This document shows, in pieces, positions 12,084 to 24,104 of a stretch of 64,000 nt of DNA; within the stretch, counting starts at the first letter, position 1; every line of letters begins with the position of its first letter. The notes below the pieces were generated by a model, which made no database searches, had not been told where the DNA came from, and worked only from the letters and a program-made list of their open reading frames with translations. The stretch is from Tolypeutes matacus (Eukaryota; Chordata; Mammalia; Cingulata; Chlamyphoridae): NCBI GenBank assembly GCA_026826555.1, contig JAKSZT010054399.1:6349910-6413909 (forward strand). The letters are read 5' to 3'. The position numbers were made by a program, and so were the translations under genes.

Positions 12084-12311
12084 ACCACCATTCACCTTAT
12101 ACCTCCCTCACATGCAGTCAGGTGTGATATTTCTGTGTTATACATCTAGATAAATTCCCTTTAAAGATGTATGGCCCCTCTCTGCCCAGAGCCATTAGGT
12201 TGAGCCCAGGAATCATTCCCCCATCACCAGTCGCTTAGACTACTCCAGTGGCTTCCTAACTAGTCTCCTCTTGCACTCTTGCCCTCTAGCAATCATTTAT
12301 TAAGTATCAGC
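12084..12311 (+). repeat. 228-bp duplicate of the gap-flanking sequence inside an LTR
   Basis: The block consists of 47 bp identical to 11318-11364, 134 bp of otherwise unseen L2-like sequence, and 47 bp identical to 11375-11421. It interrupts the MaLR LTR between 'ggcagtcagagt' and 'cccagaaggcc'. The two neighbours rejoin into the LTR pattern if the block is removed. The exact match at both gap edges points to an assembly placement error rather than a biological duplication. Confidence 0.85.
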
Positions 12312-12720
12312 CCCAGAAGGCCACAGTCTTCTGGGAGAAAGCATCACCTTGATGACCCCTTGATTTGGACTTTGTCTTAGCCTCAAAACCATGAGCTAAT
12401 AAATTCCCATTGTTTAAGTCAAGCCATTGCATGGTATTTGCTTGAACAGCCAAGGACACTAAAACAGATTTTGGTACCAGGAGAGTGAGGTGCTGCTATT
12501 CAAATACCAAAAAATGTGGAAATGGCTTTGGAATTGGGTAATGGGTAGAGGATAGAAGAATTGTGAGGTGCTTGATAGAAAAAGCCTAGATTGCATTGAA
12601 TTAGATTGTTGATAGACGTAAGGATGCTCAAGGTATTTCTGATGAGGCCTTAGGAGGAAATGACAAATGTATTATTGGAAACTGGAGGAAAGGTGATCCT
12701 TGTTTTAAAGTGGCAGAGAT

Positions 12721-12905
12721 GGGAAGCGGCTGTGGCTCAATCAGTAGGGCTCCCGTTTACCATATGGGAGGCCCCGGGTTCGGTTCCCGGGGCCTCCTGG
12801 TGAAGGCAGGCCCACCCGCATGGCGTGGTTAGCTGACCCAGTGAGCACGAGCAGCAAGGGGGGGATAAATGAATAAATAAATAAAATCTTTAAAAAAAAT
12901 AAAAT
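12721..12905 (+). mobile_element. full-length DAS-like SINE
   Basis: The tRNA-derived head starts with gggaagcggctgtggctcaa and has a B-box-like 'ggttcggttcc'. The body is 'gcgtggttagctgaccca' and the tail is 'ataaatgaataaataaataa' followed by A-rich sequence. A perfect 13-bp target duplication (aaagtggcagaga) lies at 12707-12719 and 12906-12918. It is inserted in the internal part of the MaLR element, so it is the younger insertion. Confidence 0.92.
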
Positions 12906-15517
12906 AAAGTGGCAGAGAACTTGGAAAAATTGAGTTCTGATGTTAGATGAAGGCAGAACTTGAAAGTGATGAACTTGAATATTTAGCTGAAGACATTTCC
13001 AAGCTAAGTGGAGAAAGCGCAGCCTGGTTTCTCCTTGTAGCTTATAGTGAAATGAGAGAGGAAAGGAATAAGTTGGGAACTTTCCTGGGCACAAAATAAG
13101 ACAGAAATTGATGGCTTGGAAAATTCTGAGCCTACCCAGATATTGTGCTCTGAGACAAGGGCCAGAATTACTCAGAGACTTAAAGATCACTTAGACCATT
13201 CTCCAGTTTCTATACATGCTCCATAATCTATTATAAGTGAGTGGCTGTTTACATAGTTCTAATACAATGAGACTCTGTATTGAGCTTTTTAAAAGAAATA
13301 ACTGTCACTTAGCTTTTTGGCTTTGTTTTTCTCATTCTCTCATATTGGTGCTGTGATGACAGGCAGGACAAGATGTCTGAATCTTAGGAACCTGCATCAG
13401 TGTTTCCTCTTCCTGACAGTTCTAGTGGAGAATGGCTCAGTGGAGAGGGTGTGGCCTCTTTTTAGGCATGCAGCTCATGAGGAGACGCTGTAGCTTCCTG
13501 GTGACTGTGCATTCCATTTGGCACTTACACTGGAGAGTTAAACAGCAGTTTCTCTGAGCCAAGTTCACAGTGAACTTTGCGTTTGTAAGATCACCCTGAC
13601 CTGGAATTATGCAACTATGGGGCCGGTTAAGGGGACGATTGCAGTTATTGACTCAGCTTTGGTGAGAGAGATTGTAAGATGGACAGTTGACAGCCAAATC
13701 AGATGACCTCGACGTGACAGGATCTGGCATCGAACCATAGACAATCCTTACCCCTTCTAAAAGTGATAAAAGCATAGATTGGCCACCTAGTAGACATCTA
13801 GGTGTCCCCAGTGCTTTCTAATTGTACTTATACCATGTCAGTACCATTAAGGGATGCTGTTCTGGAAACATCTGTGACAGATGCACAGCTGACACTTCTC
13901 AAATCCAAAAGAAATAAATGTTCTTACAAGTATTTTTTGGTTAGAATCGTTATGGTCATTCTTAACAGTTCTTAACTGCAGCAAACATGGACAGGACCAT
14001 GACAAAAGAAAAGGGAAGCTTCAGGTGCTTCCGGAATCATTTATTGTTGACGCAGTGTGTCAGTTGATACATATTTAATGAATGTTTCCCCTTAACCAAA
14101 CACTAAATGGATATAATTTGTAAGTGAAACAGAACCAAAATGTAAGACCTGGTCCCTGTCTCATGGAGCAAGTGCTCCAGTTGGGGAAGTAAAACTAACA
14201 CTCTGAAATGGTGGCAAAGTACTAATAACTAAGCCATAGAAATAGAAGGAGGTAGGATAGCAGTTTAGTAAAAGTTTTTTTTTTTTTTTTTTTTTTTTTA
14301 ACTTTTTTACCCTGTGTTTTTCTCAAATGTAAAACTGGAGATAATACCACCCTACATTATATAATTGTTTTGAGAATTAAATGTTATTACGTGAAAGACT
14401 TTAGAACAGTGCCTGGCACAGAGTAAGTGTCCAATAAGTGTTAGTTATACCAATAATATTATAGCCATAATATATAAATGATAAAAATAATTATTTATGC
14501 ATATGAGGAGCTACAGTTATGGAGGGAAATGTCTGCCTTCAGAAGGTAGGACCTTTATCTGGGCATTAAGGGCTTAGATATGGAGGTGAACGTTGGGAAG
14601 TGACACATAGCACAGACTTCTGTGACAAGTGATTACAAGCTAGTTGTATGAAAAGTACCATCTGTTAGTCGCACTAATGCTGACAAGAGCTCCTTTCTAA
14701 CTTTCCGTCGCTGTCACAAGTGGAAGAAGTTTACAGAATAAGTGATAGGACAACTAGAGCTTGAGAAAACATTTTTCTTGGAGAAATGCTACTCTGTCTG
14801 TAGGGTCAAGCAGTTGAAAGAGAGGCTGGTGGTAGACAGGGAAGGGTAGCCTGAGAAGAGGGACTGCAGCAGTGAGAGACCCAAAGAAATCCAGAAAAGG
14901 CATTATCTTCAGGGGAATCCAGCTCCTCTACCTCCATTCAGAGATTAAAAACAGCAGGGAAGTTTTATAATTCTGGGCCCAAAATTTTTTTCTTTAAACA
15001 AACAGAGCAGAACAAATCAAGAAAAACAGTCATTTTGTGTTTACAATTATTTTCAAGTGGTACCAATTATATTATAGATCTATTATGTGGGATTTGTTCA
15101 GCTTTTTAAAATTTCACTGCCTAGTGTAAGGGACACACTTGATGTATTAGGGTCTCACCTCCCAGTTCGTACATCTAGTCCATGGCCAGGTCTGGATCCT
15201 TGGTTTTATTTCTTGCGCTCGGTTCTGAGTCATCAGCCCCAAGGCTTTGCCTTTCGCCATCTTCTGCTTCCTCTGCTTGCCCTACTGAGGTCCCAGGCCA
15301 CCAGTGCTGTTTGGATCAGCCCTGCTTGATCCGTGAAACTTCCTTAACCAGCCCCCACTGGGTTCTTCTTCCTCTGAACTCCTAAAACCTAAATCCAGTT
15401 TACTTAATGATATTTTGTTTCATGTCATATTTGGTATGTTCAAATAATACATATGTAATAATATGTTATAAACTGAACAAAATTGTTGGGATTTTTATCG
15501 GATGTGTTTCTTTTCAG

Positions 15518-15705
15518 ATTCTCGAGTCAGAGGATGGTTCATGTTGGACTCTTACCTTCCTACCTTTTCTCTTACTGTAATATATCTGCTTTCAATATGG
15601 TTGGGTAACAAATACATGAAGAACAGACCTGCTCTTTCTCTCAGGGGCCTCCTCACCTTGTATAACCTTGGAATCACACTTCTCTCCCTATATATGCTGG
15701 CAGAG
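15518..15705 (+). CDS. ELOVL2: ELOVL2 exon 3 (residues 23-85)
   Basis: The acceptor ttttcag ends at 15517 and the donor gtaagt starts at 15706. The first two bases complete Asp23, then 62 codons run to Glu85 and end in phase 0. The segment holds a basic/aromatic entry ([14 protein letters not shown]) and the first two membrane-spanning stretches, with the conserved [10 protein letters not shown] loop between them. The length and spacing are those expected of mammalian ELOVL2. Nothing is broken. The donor and acceptor phases fit exons 2 and 4 exactly. Confidence 0.97.
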
Positions 15706-18700
15706 GTAAGTGTTTATGTAGCTAAGGCACCGTTTAGAAGCAATGGAATCTAGCAGAGCTGAACTGCCCAAGGTCGCTATCCGTGTCATTCGTTAAGATC
15801 TCAAGAACTTGTTCCTGGGTTTGATATTATTTCTTCAGGAAGTCTTGGGAGTCCTTACCTCTAACTTGAAAATTTTCATCCCAATGTAGTCCTCAGTTTT
15901 TCCTTGTAATTTAGAATCACAATTTAGATCTGAAAGGACTTTTAAAGGTCATGTTACAATTTTCTCCTTCTACAGATTATGATACCAAGGCTTAGAAAAT
16001 TCCATGACTTCCCTGAGAATAAACCACCATTGAGGACCAGTGTGTTTTTTTTCAATTGACTTAAATACCAAATGCTGTTCCTTTGACTGACATGTAAATA
16101 TATGTTCCATTAAAGAATATTCCCCACATCTTCCAACCACTGTGGCAGAGACATTGCTTTTCTCAGGCTGACTTTGGGAGGCCTAAGTTGACATTCCAGC
16201 TCAGCTCCATACTGCGTCACGCCTTCACGCACTTCCTATTCTTTTTTTTTTTTTTTTTTTTTTTACCGGGAGGTACCGGGGATCGAACCCCGGTCTCTCC
16301 ATATGGTAGACGGACGCCGAACCTCTTGAGCCACATCCGTTTCCCATTCCTATTCTTTTAAAAGGCACCAAAGCAAATAATTTTACAAGAGAAAGAACAA
16401 GTGATGATTGCTCTGCCAATACAACCAAAGAGTATTTTAATGTAATAGAAGGGAAAATCTTAAAGTGTTAAATAAACCTGCTCTAGCAAGAGAGAAGAGA
16501 CAAAGGGAACAAAAAAATTACAGAATCTCTCTTAGGGAAACTTTATGATAAAATCATTCCTAAAATGCATAAATGTTGATAAAGCCCAAGAATAACTGCC
16601 TTCCTGGTAAAATTGAATTCTAAAAGAAAACAAATCCCTGCCTTAAAATACAGGTTCTTGCACCGAATTTATTCTGTGAATTATTCTATATGCACAGTTT
16701 AATAATGGTTAATAACCATTACCTTAAATGAATGGAATGAAACTCTAGTAGTGGAATTTTAGGCATCATTCAGAGTACAGGAGAGATACTTTGGGGTCAG
16801 GAAAACCATGCTGACAACCCTAAAATCAAACACATAGTTGTGCACAAATTTACCTCTAAGGAGAATTTTAATTTGAGGTTTCTTAGGAGATAAATTATAG
16901 TTCATTCCCTTCTACATTGGCTTGCAAGATCGTAATTTATGGGGTAGTTTCTCGTTATAGCAAAGGGAAAGATAATCTTCCTTGGATTGCTTTTGGAAGT
17001 AGCAGCTGCATCAAAAGTACCAGAAGCTCTAATACCTGATTGGAGGAAGCTTTGTGTAGTGGACTCAGAAGACTCCAATTCACATTACAGCTGTCACTTT
17101 CTCTATAATTTTAGAGGAGTTACTTTAGCTCTTTTAACCTTAGGCAACTTTCTTACAAAATGGAACATAATATATGTCTATTTAACTCATTAGTGAGTTG
17201 TAAGAATTAAATTAATCAGTTCTATTCACTACCATTGATGTCTCCTGGTTTCTTTGATTGTAACCTCTTTCAGGACAGGCAGGGGGTCTTGCTTTGCTGC
17301 TTTGGGGGTATGTTTAATAGACACTAGTTAAGTGACCTACTGATATACCTAGGTCATAATGGATAGGAGAGAGAATGCTTCAAGAGGAGGTAGAGAGGGA
17401 GCACATTCTATGGGGCTTTGTAAGAAACTTGGCTTTTATTCTAAGAGTAAGGAAAAGCCATTGCAGGAATTTAACGAGGGGAGTGATATGCTCTCCCTTT
17501 TAAAATAGATCGCTCTGGCTGCACGTGGGGATCGGACTATGGAGGGTGAGTTGGAGGGCATGGAAATCAAGAGTCCAGTCAGCAGACAATCACAGTACTA
17601 CAGGCAGTGGTGCTAGAGGCTTGGATTAAGGTGGTGGATATCGGGGGAAGGTGATGGATTCTACATATATTTTGGAGTGATTTAGCCCACACCTCCATAA
17701 GGCGAATCGTGTTTGGCAGTCTTGTTTCCTTCTCTTCAACACAGAGGTTGGATGGCTCCTGCACACCGACCCAGTCTGGGGATTAGGAATGGCCCAGAGT
17801 GAGGTAGCTAGAGCCTCCAGTAGCTTTGCTCCTTCATTCTGCCATTCAGTTATTTAATTGCCAAGTAGTCCCACCGAGGTGCCTCAGGGAGGGGGGACTT
17901 CCTGCAGAAACCTTCCTGAAGCAAACAATGTGCCTGGTCCTCTCCACATTCAAAGGGTTATTTGATTCCTGTGATTTCAGCATACCCTTACTACAAAACT
18001 ACACTCTGACCATAACATTTAAATTGAATTTAATTTTTCTGTACAAAGTTAAACAGCTGATTTTGAAAAAGGACCAACACGCAGAAATTTGCATATAAAC
18101 TTCAAGGTATTCCTAGATCCCCTCCAGTCTCAGTGGTTCCCACTTGAGAACCTGGACTCTAAGGCTCCTGGGGGAAGAAAGGGGTAACTTGATTTGTAAT
18201 AGATTCCAGTAGGAAAATCCAGGCTTTTTTCCTTTCTCTGAATTCAGGATAACTGAAAGGTGCTTTTGTTAGGAAGAGAGAGAGGTTAATCCAAACAGTG
18301 GAGGAAAAACAAAGATTCTAAAGCATTTTAATTATTCTTTAGTAGTCTATCTCTTTTATTTGTTAAATTTGTTAACAGCCCATGACTCTGTTCTGTGTGT
18401 GTATTTTTAACAGATCTATATCTTTACACATCTCTGAGAGGCAGCAGAAAATAGTAGGTCTTTTGAATGTAATACTTTACATAAATCAAAGCCAAATGCC
18501 TTATTCTCTAGAATTTTAAGTTTTTATAGTAAGAGAGGGAAGGAAGGGAAAAAGTACTTTTGTTGAATTCAACAAACAATTAAAAATCTTTCTCACAATG
18601 TTGTGGAAAGAACACAAGATAAAAGGAATTAGGTCTGAATTCTAATCATTGTTCTACCACTTTCCAGCCATGTAATCCTGAGCAAACCATTTAACTGAAG

Positions 18701-19378
18701 TATTATTGAGAACTTACTATGTGCCAGGGACCGGCCAAGGAGCTATAGATACAAAGGCGAACAAAAATAGAGGCACAGATTTTCTGGCATTTCTTAATTT
18801 TTAGAGTAATTGGGAAGATAGACATTAATCAGTTAATCACACAAATGTTATTTATTACCAGGTAACAAACACATTGCAGAAACATGGCTTAGGAACCTTT
18901 CTGAGCCTGGGTTTCCATACCTGAAAAATGGAAGTAAATACTTTATAAAATTATTGAGGTGACCATATAAGATACATATTTTATATAAACCAATATAAAA
19001 TATTATTAAAATTTTAGTGTAGTTTCCACACATTTTATATTCAATTAATTTTACATTATACTTGTAGAAACACAGAATTAGGTAATTCCTTTCAAGAAGT
19101 ATTTTGTTACTCAAATGATAGCTATGTTCTGTTACTTTTGGCTGATATAAATGGTTAGAAGCAAAATATATTAATAAAGGGATTTAACCATTGATTTCAG
19201 TTCATCAGCAAGAATTAAATCATTTGATAATTGTATTTGACGCCCGTGTCAAGTCAGACTCAAATTCTGAGACGTTTCTACTCAAACTTTGAATAGACAA
19301 CAGTCAGAAACATGAATGAGAAATTCAGGTTGGGTCCAGATTTTTATGTTGATTTTTTTTTCCTTGTTTCTTGGGCAG
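15706..19378 (+). other. ELOVL2: ELOVL2 intron 3
   Basis: There is no exon. Apart from a reverse SINE at 16246-16345, I see MIR-like remnants near 15930-16020, 17070-17215 and 18640-18730 ('gaacttactatgtgccaggg'). The remainder looks like ordinary unique intron. Confidence 0.75.
16246..16345 (-). mobile_element. DAS-like SINE, reverse
   Basis: A poly(T) run is followed by 'accgggaggtaccggggatc' and 'ttgagccacatccgtttccc', the reverse complement of the tRNA-like SINE head. A 13-bp target duplication (ttcctattctttt) is visible at about 16233-16245 and 16347-16359. The copy is short and consists of the head plus tail only. Confidence 0.9.
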
Positions 19379-19456
19379 CTCATTCTCTCCAGTTGGGAAG
19401 GAGGCTACAACTTACAGTGTCAAGATCTTGCCAGTGCTGGGGAAGCTGATGTTCGG
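19379..19456 (+). CDS. ELOVL2: ELOVL2 exon 4 (residues 86-111)
   Basis: The acceptor gggcag ends at 19378 and the donor gtgagc begins at 19457. Twenty-six whole codons encode [21 protein letters not shown] and then EADVR. This is the loop after membrane helix 2 leading towards the catalytic core. The exon is phase 0 on both sides, so skipping it would delete 26 residues in frame. The following intron contains the ERV-L provirus, whose nearer LTR begins only 314 bp downstream. Confidence 0.96.
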
Positions 19457-19770
19457 GTGAGCTATTAGAGCAGATAAACTATCTTGAACCACTTCTCATT
19501 GAGAAGGAAAGGAGGCTCTCTCCTTCCAGATACAAGCATGGGGCTGGGATGAGAAAGAAAAAGTAGGTAGCAAAATTGGTGTTCCAAATGTCCATCTACA
19601 GGGGACTGACTGACTGAATTAACCATGATGTATCCATGTTATGGATGCCACTACAAAATGGAATAAGGAAGATCTCTTTCATATTTAACTGAGAGAGAGC
19701 AACTTGCAGAATTGTGGTTATAGCATGGTACCTTTTGCATAAGAAATGGGAAAAAATATGAATATATGGC

Positions 19771-20222
19771 TGTATTAGTCAGGGTTCTCTCGGGAAACAG
19801 AATCAGCAGGAGATATCTGTGAATAATATGGAACTCTAAAAGAGTCTCTCACACGACCGTGGGGACTCATAAGTCCAGGTTCCTCAGGCAAGCTGCAAAC
19901 CAGGGGCTCCGATGAAAGCCCGATGAAAGGTCGTTGATGAGTCTCTGGGAGAAGTTACCTGTCCAAAGACGAGCTGGGAAATTCTCCCTGAATGTTGAAA
20001 TCACTTCCACTTTTAAGTCATTCAACTGATTGGGTAAAAGTACCACCCATTGATAATTTAATCTCCCTGATTGATGCAGATGTAATCAGCCATCCACGCA
20101 GTAAACTCACTGGTGATTGAAGTCCATAAATGCTCTTGTATTACAATTAGCCCAGTGCTTGCTGGAACAAACACCTGGACACAACTACTTGGCTGAGTTG
20201 ACACATTAGCCTAACCATCACA
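19771..20222 (-). repeat. ERV-L 3' LTR
   Basis: It is 452 bp with TG...CA ends (tgtgatggttaggc ... gactaataca on the minus strand). Just inside it on the internal side, at about 20223-20236, is the purine-rich 'gacagggggtgga', the expected polypurine tract that primes plus-strand synthesis. It differs from the 5' LTR at about six sites, all substitutions. Confidence 0.93.
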
Positions 20223-20566
20223 GTCCACCCCCTGTCAACTCGGCAATCATACACATTACTCTAAACCATACTTAGTCTCTAAGTAAAAAACAATAACAGA
20301 CAAGTATACATATATATTTCCACCTAACAATGTTCAACTCCCCTGCGTACAACCGGAAACACATTAATTCCCTACAGAACAGGGTGCAAGTCCTTGGATG
20401 ATAGTCACTCAAACTCGACATCCTTAAATATTATGATGTGGGATTAATACAACTTTTCATGATAGGGGAAAAGATTGGGGAAGAAAACAAAGAAATTCAT
20501 TTTGTGTACATATACAATCATACTCATAATGAAACATGGAAGAAGGGTTCATGACCATTACAGTCC

Positions 20567-21000
20567 TCATTTCTGTAACTGGTCACATGGTCGAAGTTCA
20601 TATTTATCACTACTTTCTTCCACTACCCATTCCATGTTCCCGTTACCTTCAGCAAGCACTTCAGCTGGCCGTGGTTCTTTGCCTGGTGGGGTGACCCAAA
20701 CTTTCATTCCCGAAGGTTCTGGGCCATTGTTAGTCCTGCTTGAATTGGTTTGTTGCAATTTTCCATTGACTTTAATCACAGGGCATGGCAGGACTAGGAG
20801 ACGCCCTAGAGGATCCCCTGCATTCCAGGCAAACTCTTCTTTACCCCCATTATGTAGGTGTAGTCCTATTTCCCCTTGATAGTCAGGATCAATAACCTCA
20901 GCCAGTACAGTAATTCCCTTCTTTGCCTGTTGATTCACAGGTAAGAGGAGCCCAAAGTGGCCAGGTGGCAGTCTTCCAGTTCAATGGAATCACTGTTATG
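20567..21000 (-). pseudogene. ERV-L pol C-terminus, dUTPase-like domain
   Basis: An open frame of about 123-140 codons follows the integrase in a different frame. It contains VIDPDYQGEIGL, the conserved Asp/Tyr-containing dUTPase motif, and further on a GDPLGRLLVLP segment that matches the later dUTPase motif region. A dUTPase at the end of pol is characteristic of ERV-L and would hydrolyse dUTP to limit uracil incorporation. A frameshift at about 20940-21000 separates it from the integrase frame, so it is not joined to pol in this copy. The remaining 345 bp to the LTR contain no env. Confidence 0.75.
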
Positions 21001-23858
21001 TTCCCAGGTTGCAGCACTCCTCCTCTTGGGACTAAAACCTGTAGACCAGCAGAGCTTAAAGTTTCAGGGACAGGAAGCAAAAATTTTCCTAGTGGGTCAC
21101 TAGGGGTAATAGTGAGTGGTGCCACTCCCATTTCCACCCCTTGATTCCTGGACCCATGAATCCTGGCTATGGGAGAAACAGCACCATAGAGAGGACGCTG
21201 ATTCAGAGCATACACAGCGTCCTGGAGAACATTGCCCCAGCCCTGCAAGGTATTGCCACCTAGTTGGCGCCGTAATTGAGTCTTCAAAAGGCCATTCCAC
21301 CGTTCTATTAATCCAGCTGCTTCAGGGTGATGGGGAACATGGTAAGACCAGTGAATTCCATGGGCATGTGCCCATTCCCACACATCATTTGCTGTGAAAT
21401 GGGTTCCTTGATCAGAAGCAATGCTGTGTGGAATGCCATGGCGGTAGATAAGACATTCAGTAAGTCCACGGATGGTAGTTTTGGAAGAAGCATTGCGTGC
21501 CAGAAATGCAAACCCATACCCAGAGTATGTGTCTATTCCAGTTAAAACAAATCACTGCCCCTTCCATGATGGAAGTGGCCCAATGTAGTCCACCTGCCAC
21601 CAGGTAGCAGGCTGGTCACCTCGAGGAATGGTGCCATATCTGGGGCTGAGTGTGGGTCTCTGCTGCTGGCAGATTGGGCATTCAGCAGTGGCTGTAGCCA
21701 AGTCAGCCTTGGTGAGGGGAAGTCCATGTTGCTGAGCCCATGCATAACCTCCATCCCTATCTCCATGGCCACTTTGTTCATGAGCCCATTGGGCAATGAC
21801 AGGAGTGGCTGGGGAAAGAGGCTGAGCATTAGCCACAGAGCGGGTCATCTTATCCACTTGATTATTAAACTCTTCCTCTGCCGAAGTCACCCTCTGGTGA
21901 GCATTCACGTGGGACACAAATATGTTCATGTTTTTTGCCCACTCAGAAAGATCTATCCACATAGCTCTTCCCCAGACCTCCTTGTCACCAATTTTCCAAT
22001 CATGTTCCTTCCAGGTCCCTGACCATCCAGCCAAACCATTGGCAACAGCCCATGAATCAGTGTACAAACGCACCTCTGGCCATTTCTTCCTCCAAGCAAA
22101 ATGAACAACTAGATGCACTGCTCGAAGCTCTGCCCACTGGGAGGATTTGCCCTCACCGCTATCCTTCAAGGATGTCCCAGAAAAGGGCTGCAGTGCCGCA
22201 GCTGTCCACTTTCGGGTGGTACCTGCATATCGTGCAGAACCATCTGTAAACCAGGCCCGAGTTTTCTCATCCTTAGTCAACTGATTGTAAGGGAGTCCCC
22301 AAGAGGCCAAAGCTGTGGGCTGGGAAAGAGAAGGTAACACGGCAGGGGTGGTGACCATGGGCATTTGGGCCACTTCCTCATGTAACTTACTTGTGCCTTC
22401 AGGACCTGCTTGAGCCCTATCTCGTATATACCACTTCCACTTTATTATGGAGTGCTGCTGTGCACGCCCAACTTTATGGTTTGGTGGGTCAGACAATACC
22501 CAGCTCATGATAGGCAACTCAGGTCTCATGGTAACTTGATGGCCCATGGTTAAGCGTTCAGTCTCTACTAAGGCCCAGTAGCAAGCCAAAAGCTGCTTCT
22601 CAAAAGGGGAGTAGTTATTTGCAGAGGATGGCAAGGCTTTGCTCCAAAATCCTAAGGGTCTGCATTGTGATTCCCCTATAGGGGCCTGCCAAAGGCTCCA
22701 GACAGCATCTCTATTTGCCACTGAAACTTCCAGCACCATTGGATCTGCTGGATCATATGGTCCAAGTGGCAGTGCAGCTTGCACAGCAGGCTGGACCTGT
22801 CGCAGGGCTTCCTCTTGTTCCAGTCCCCAATCAAAACTAGCAGCTTTCCTGGTCACTCGGTAAATGGGCCGCAGTAACACACCCAAATGAGGAATGTGTT
22901 GTCTCCAAAATCCAAAGAGGCCAACTAAGCGTTGTGCCTCCTTTTTGGTCGTAGGAGGGGCCAGGTGCAACAGCTTATCCTTTACTTTCGAAGGGATATC
23001 TCGACAGGCCCCACACCACTGGACACCTAGAAATTTCACTGAGGTGGAAGGACCTTGTATTTTTGTTGGATTTATCTCCCATCCTCTCTCACGCAAATGC
23101 CTTACCAATAAATCTAGAGTCTTTGCTACTTCTTGCTCAGTAGGTCCTATCAACATGATATCATCAATATAATGGACCAGTGTGATGTCTCGTGGGAGGG
23201 AGAGACGATCAAGGTCCCTGCGGACAATATTATGACATAGGGCTGGAGAGTTGATATACCCCTGAGGCAGGACAGTGAAAGTATACTGCTGGCCTTGCCA
23301 GCTGAAAGCAAACTGTTTCTGGTGGTCCTTACTAATGGCAATTGAGAAAAAAGCATTTGCCAGATCAACAGCTGCATACCAAGTACCAGGGGAAGTGTTG
23401 ATTTGCTCAAGCAATGATACCACATCTGGGACAGCAGCTGCAATTGGAGTCACCACCTGGTTAAGTTTACGATAATCTACTGTCATCCTCCAAGATCCAT
23501 CTGTTTTCTGCACAGGCCAAATAGGAGAGTTGAATGGGGATGTGGTGGGAATCACCACCCCTGCATCCTTCAAATCCTTGATGGTGGCACTAATCTCTGC
23601 AATACCTCCAGGAATCTGGTATTGCCTTTGATTTACTATTTTGCTAGGCAGGGGCAGTTCTAGAGGCTTCCACTTGGCCTTTCCAACCATAATAGCCCTC
23701 ACTCCATGAGTCAGGGATCCAATATGGGGATTCTGCCAGTTACTGAGTATGTCTATTCCTATTATGCATTCTGGAACTGGAGAAATAACCACAGAATGGG
23801 TCCGGGGACCCACTGGACCCACTGTGAGACGGACCTGAGCTAAAACTCCATCAATCAC
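20898..23858 (-). pseudogene. ERV-L pol: reverse transcriptase, RNase H, integrase
   Basis: A 768-codon open frame (23858 to 21555) ends in a TGA at 21552-21554. The same frame then stays open to about 20898. In order it carries the reverse transcriptase, with the catalytic YIDD at 23160-23171 (YIDD rather than the YMDD/YVDD of many retroviruses), a connection region, RNase H (FTDGSA, then a WAELRA segment, then YTDS), and integrase. Integrase shows an HHCC-like zinc region ending CPICQQQ and a first catalytic Asp in VDYIGPL. Beyond the stop come the SDQGTHF Asp and the Glu in GLIERWNG. The single TGA splits integrase and is the only break in this frame. The context (cagtga) is compatible with CpG decay of an Arg codon. 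Confidence 0.9.
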
Positions 23859-24104
23859 CTGACCTCCATAAGCCCCTACTCTGACTGGTGGACCACAGTG
23901 ACGTTTTGGGTCTCCTGGAATTAATGTGACTTCTGAGCCAGTGTCTAATAATCCCCGAAATGTCTAATCATTTCCTTTTCCCCAATGCACTGTTACTCTG
24001 GCAAAAGGTCGTAGGTCTCCCTGGGGAAAGGTGGGAGGAAGATTAACAGTATAAATTTTTGGCAGTTTAACAAGATCCTTCCCCAAGGGGACCCAGCCTT
24101 CCCC
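23859..24104 (-). pseudogene. ERV-L protease region
   Basis: This lies upstream of RT in the same frame as pol. The retropepsin active-site motif LLDTGS is encoded at about 23935-23952. An in-frame TAG at 23964-23966 precedes it by four codons, so the protease start is disconnected from gag in this copy. Retroviral aspartic proteases act as dimers to cleave the polyprotein. The stop probably arose from a CAG codon, but that is inference. Confidence 0.75.

Larger units (their letters stand above)
11785..13200 (+). mobile_element. MaLR-type LTR retrotransposon, 5' LTR plus internal part
   Basis: The LTR runs from 11785 to 12466 ('tggtttgaaggtgtatgtgc' ... 'aaaaca') and is followed at once by a primer-binding-like 'ttggtaccaggag', complementary in style to a tRNA-Leu 3' end. 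The internal sequence to about 13200 matches the internal sequence of the element at 50434-52610 ('atggctttggaattgggtaa', 'gtgcagcctggtttctcctt' or its close variant). No second LTR is seen. The LTR contains a foreign 228-bp block (12084-12311). Without that block it is about 454 bp, like its relatives. The internal part carries the SINE at 12721-12905. Confidence 0.75.
10961..15517 (+). other. ELOVL2: ELOVL2 intron 2
   Basis: No exon is visible. The intron holds an assembly gap, an L2 remnant, a MaLR-type LTR element with a SINE inside it, and a MIR-like piece near 14370-14460 ('agtgcctggcacagagtaag'). A poly(T) run sits at about 14278-14299. The part from 13200 to 15500 shows nothing else recognisable. 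Confidence 0.8.

Noticed and set aside
12084..12311. Segmental duplication or templated insertion into an LTR
   Set aside because: The duplicate ends exactly mirror both edges of an N gap, which an assembly error explains more simply.
16246..16345. tRNA gene-like sequence (also at 12721, 26787, 60390 and 63922)
   Set aside because: These carry tails and target duplications and lack a proper acceptor stem and CCA context, so they are SINE heads.
20223..20566. Possible env gene between dUTPase and the 3' LTR
   Set aside because: Only about 345 bp are available and no membrane protein features are present. ERV-L elements lack env.
20475..23475. Plus-strand open frames across the provirus
   Set aside because: They are reverse shadows of the minus-strand pol and dUTPase frames.
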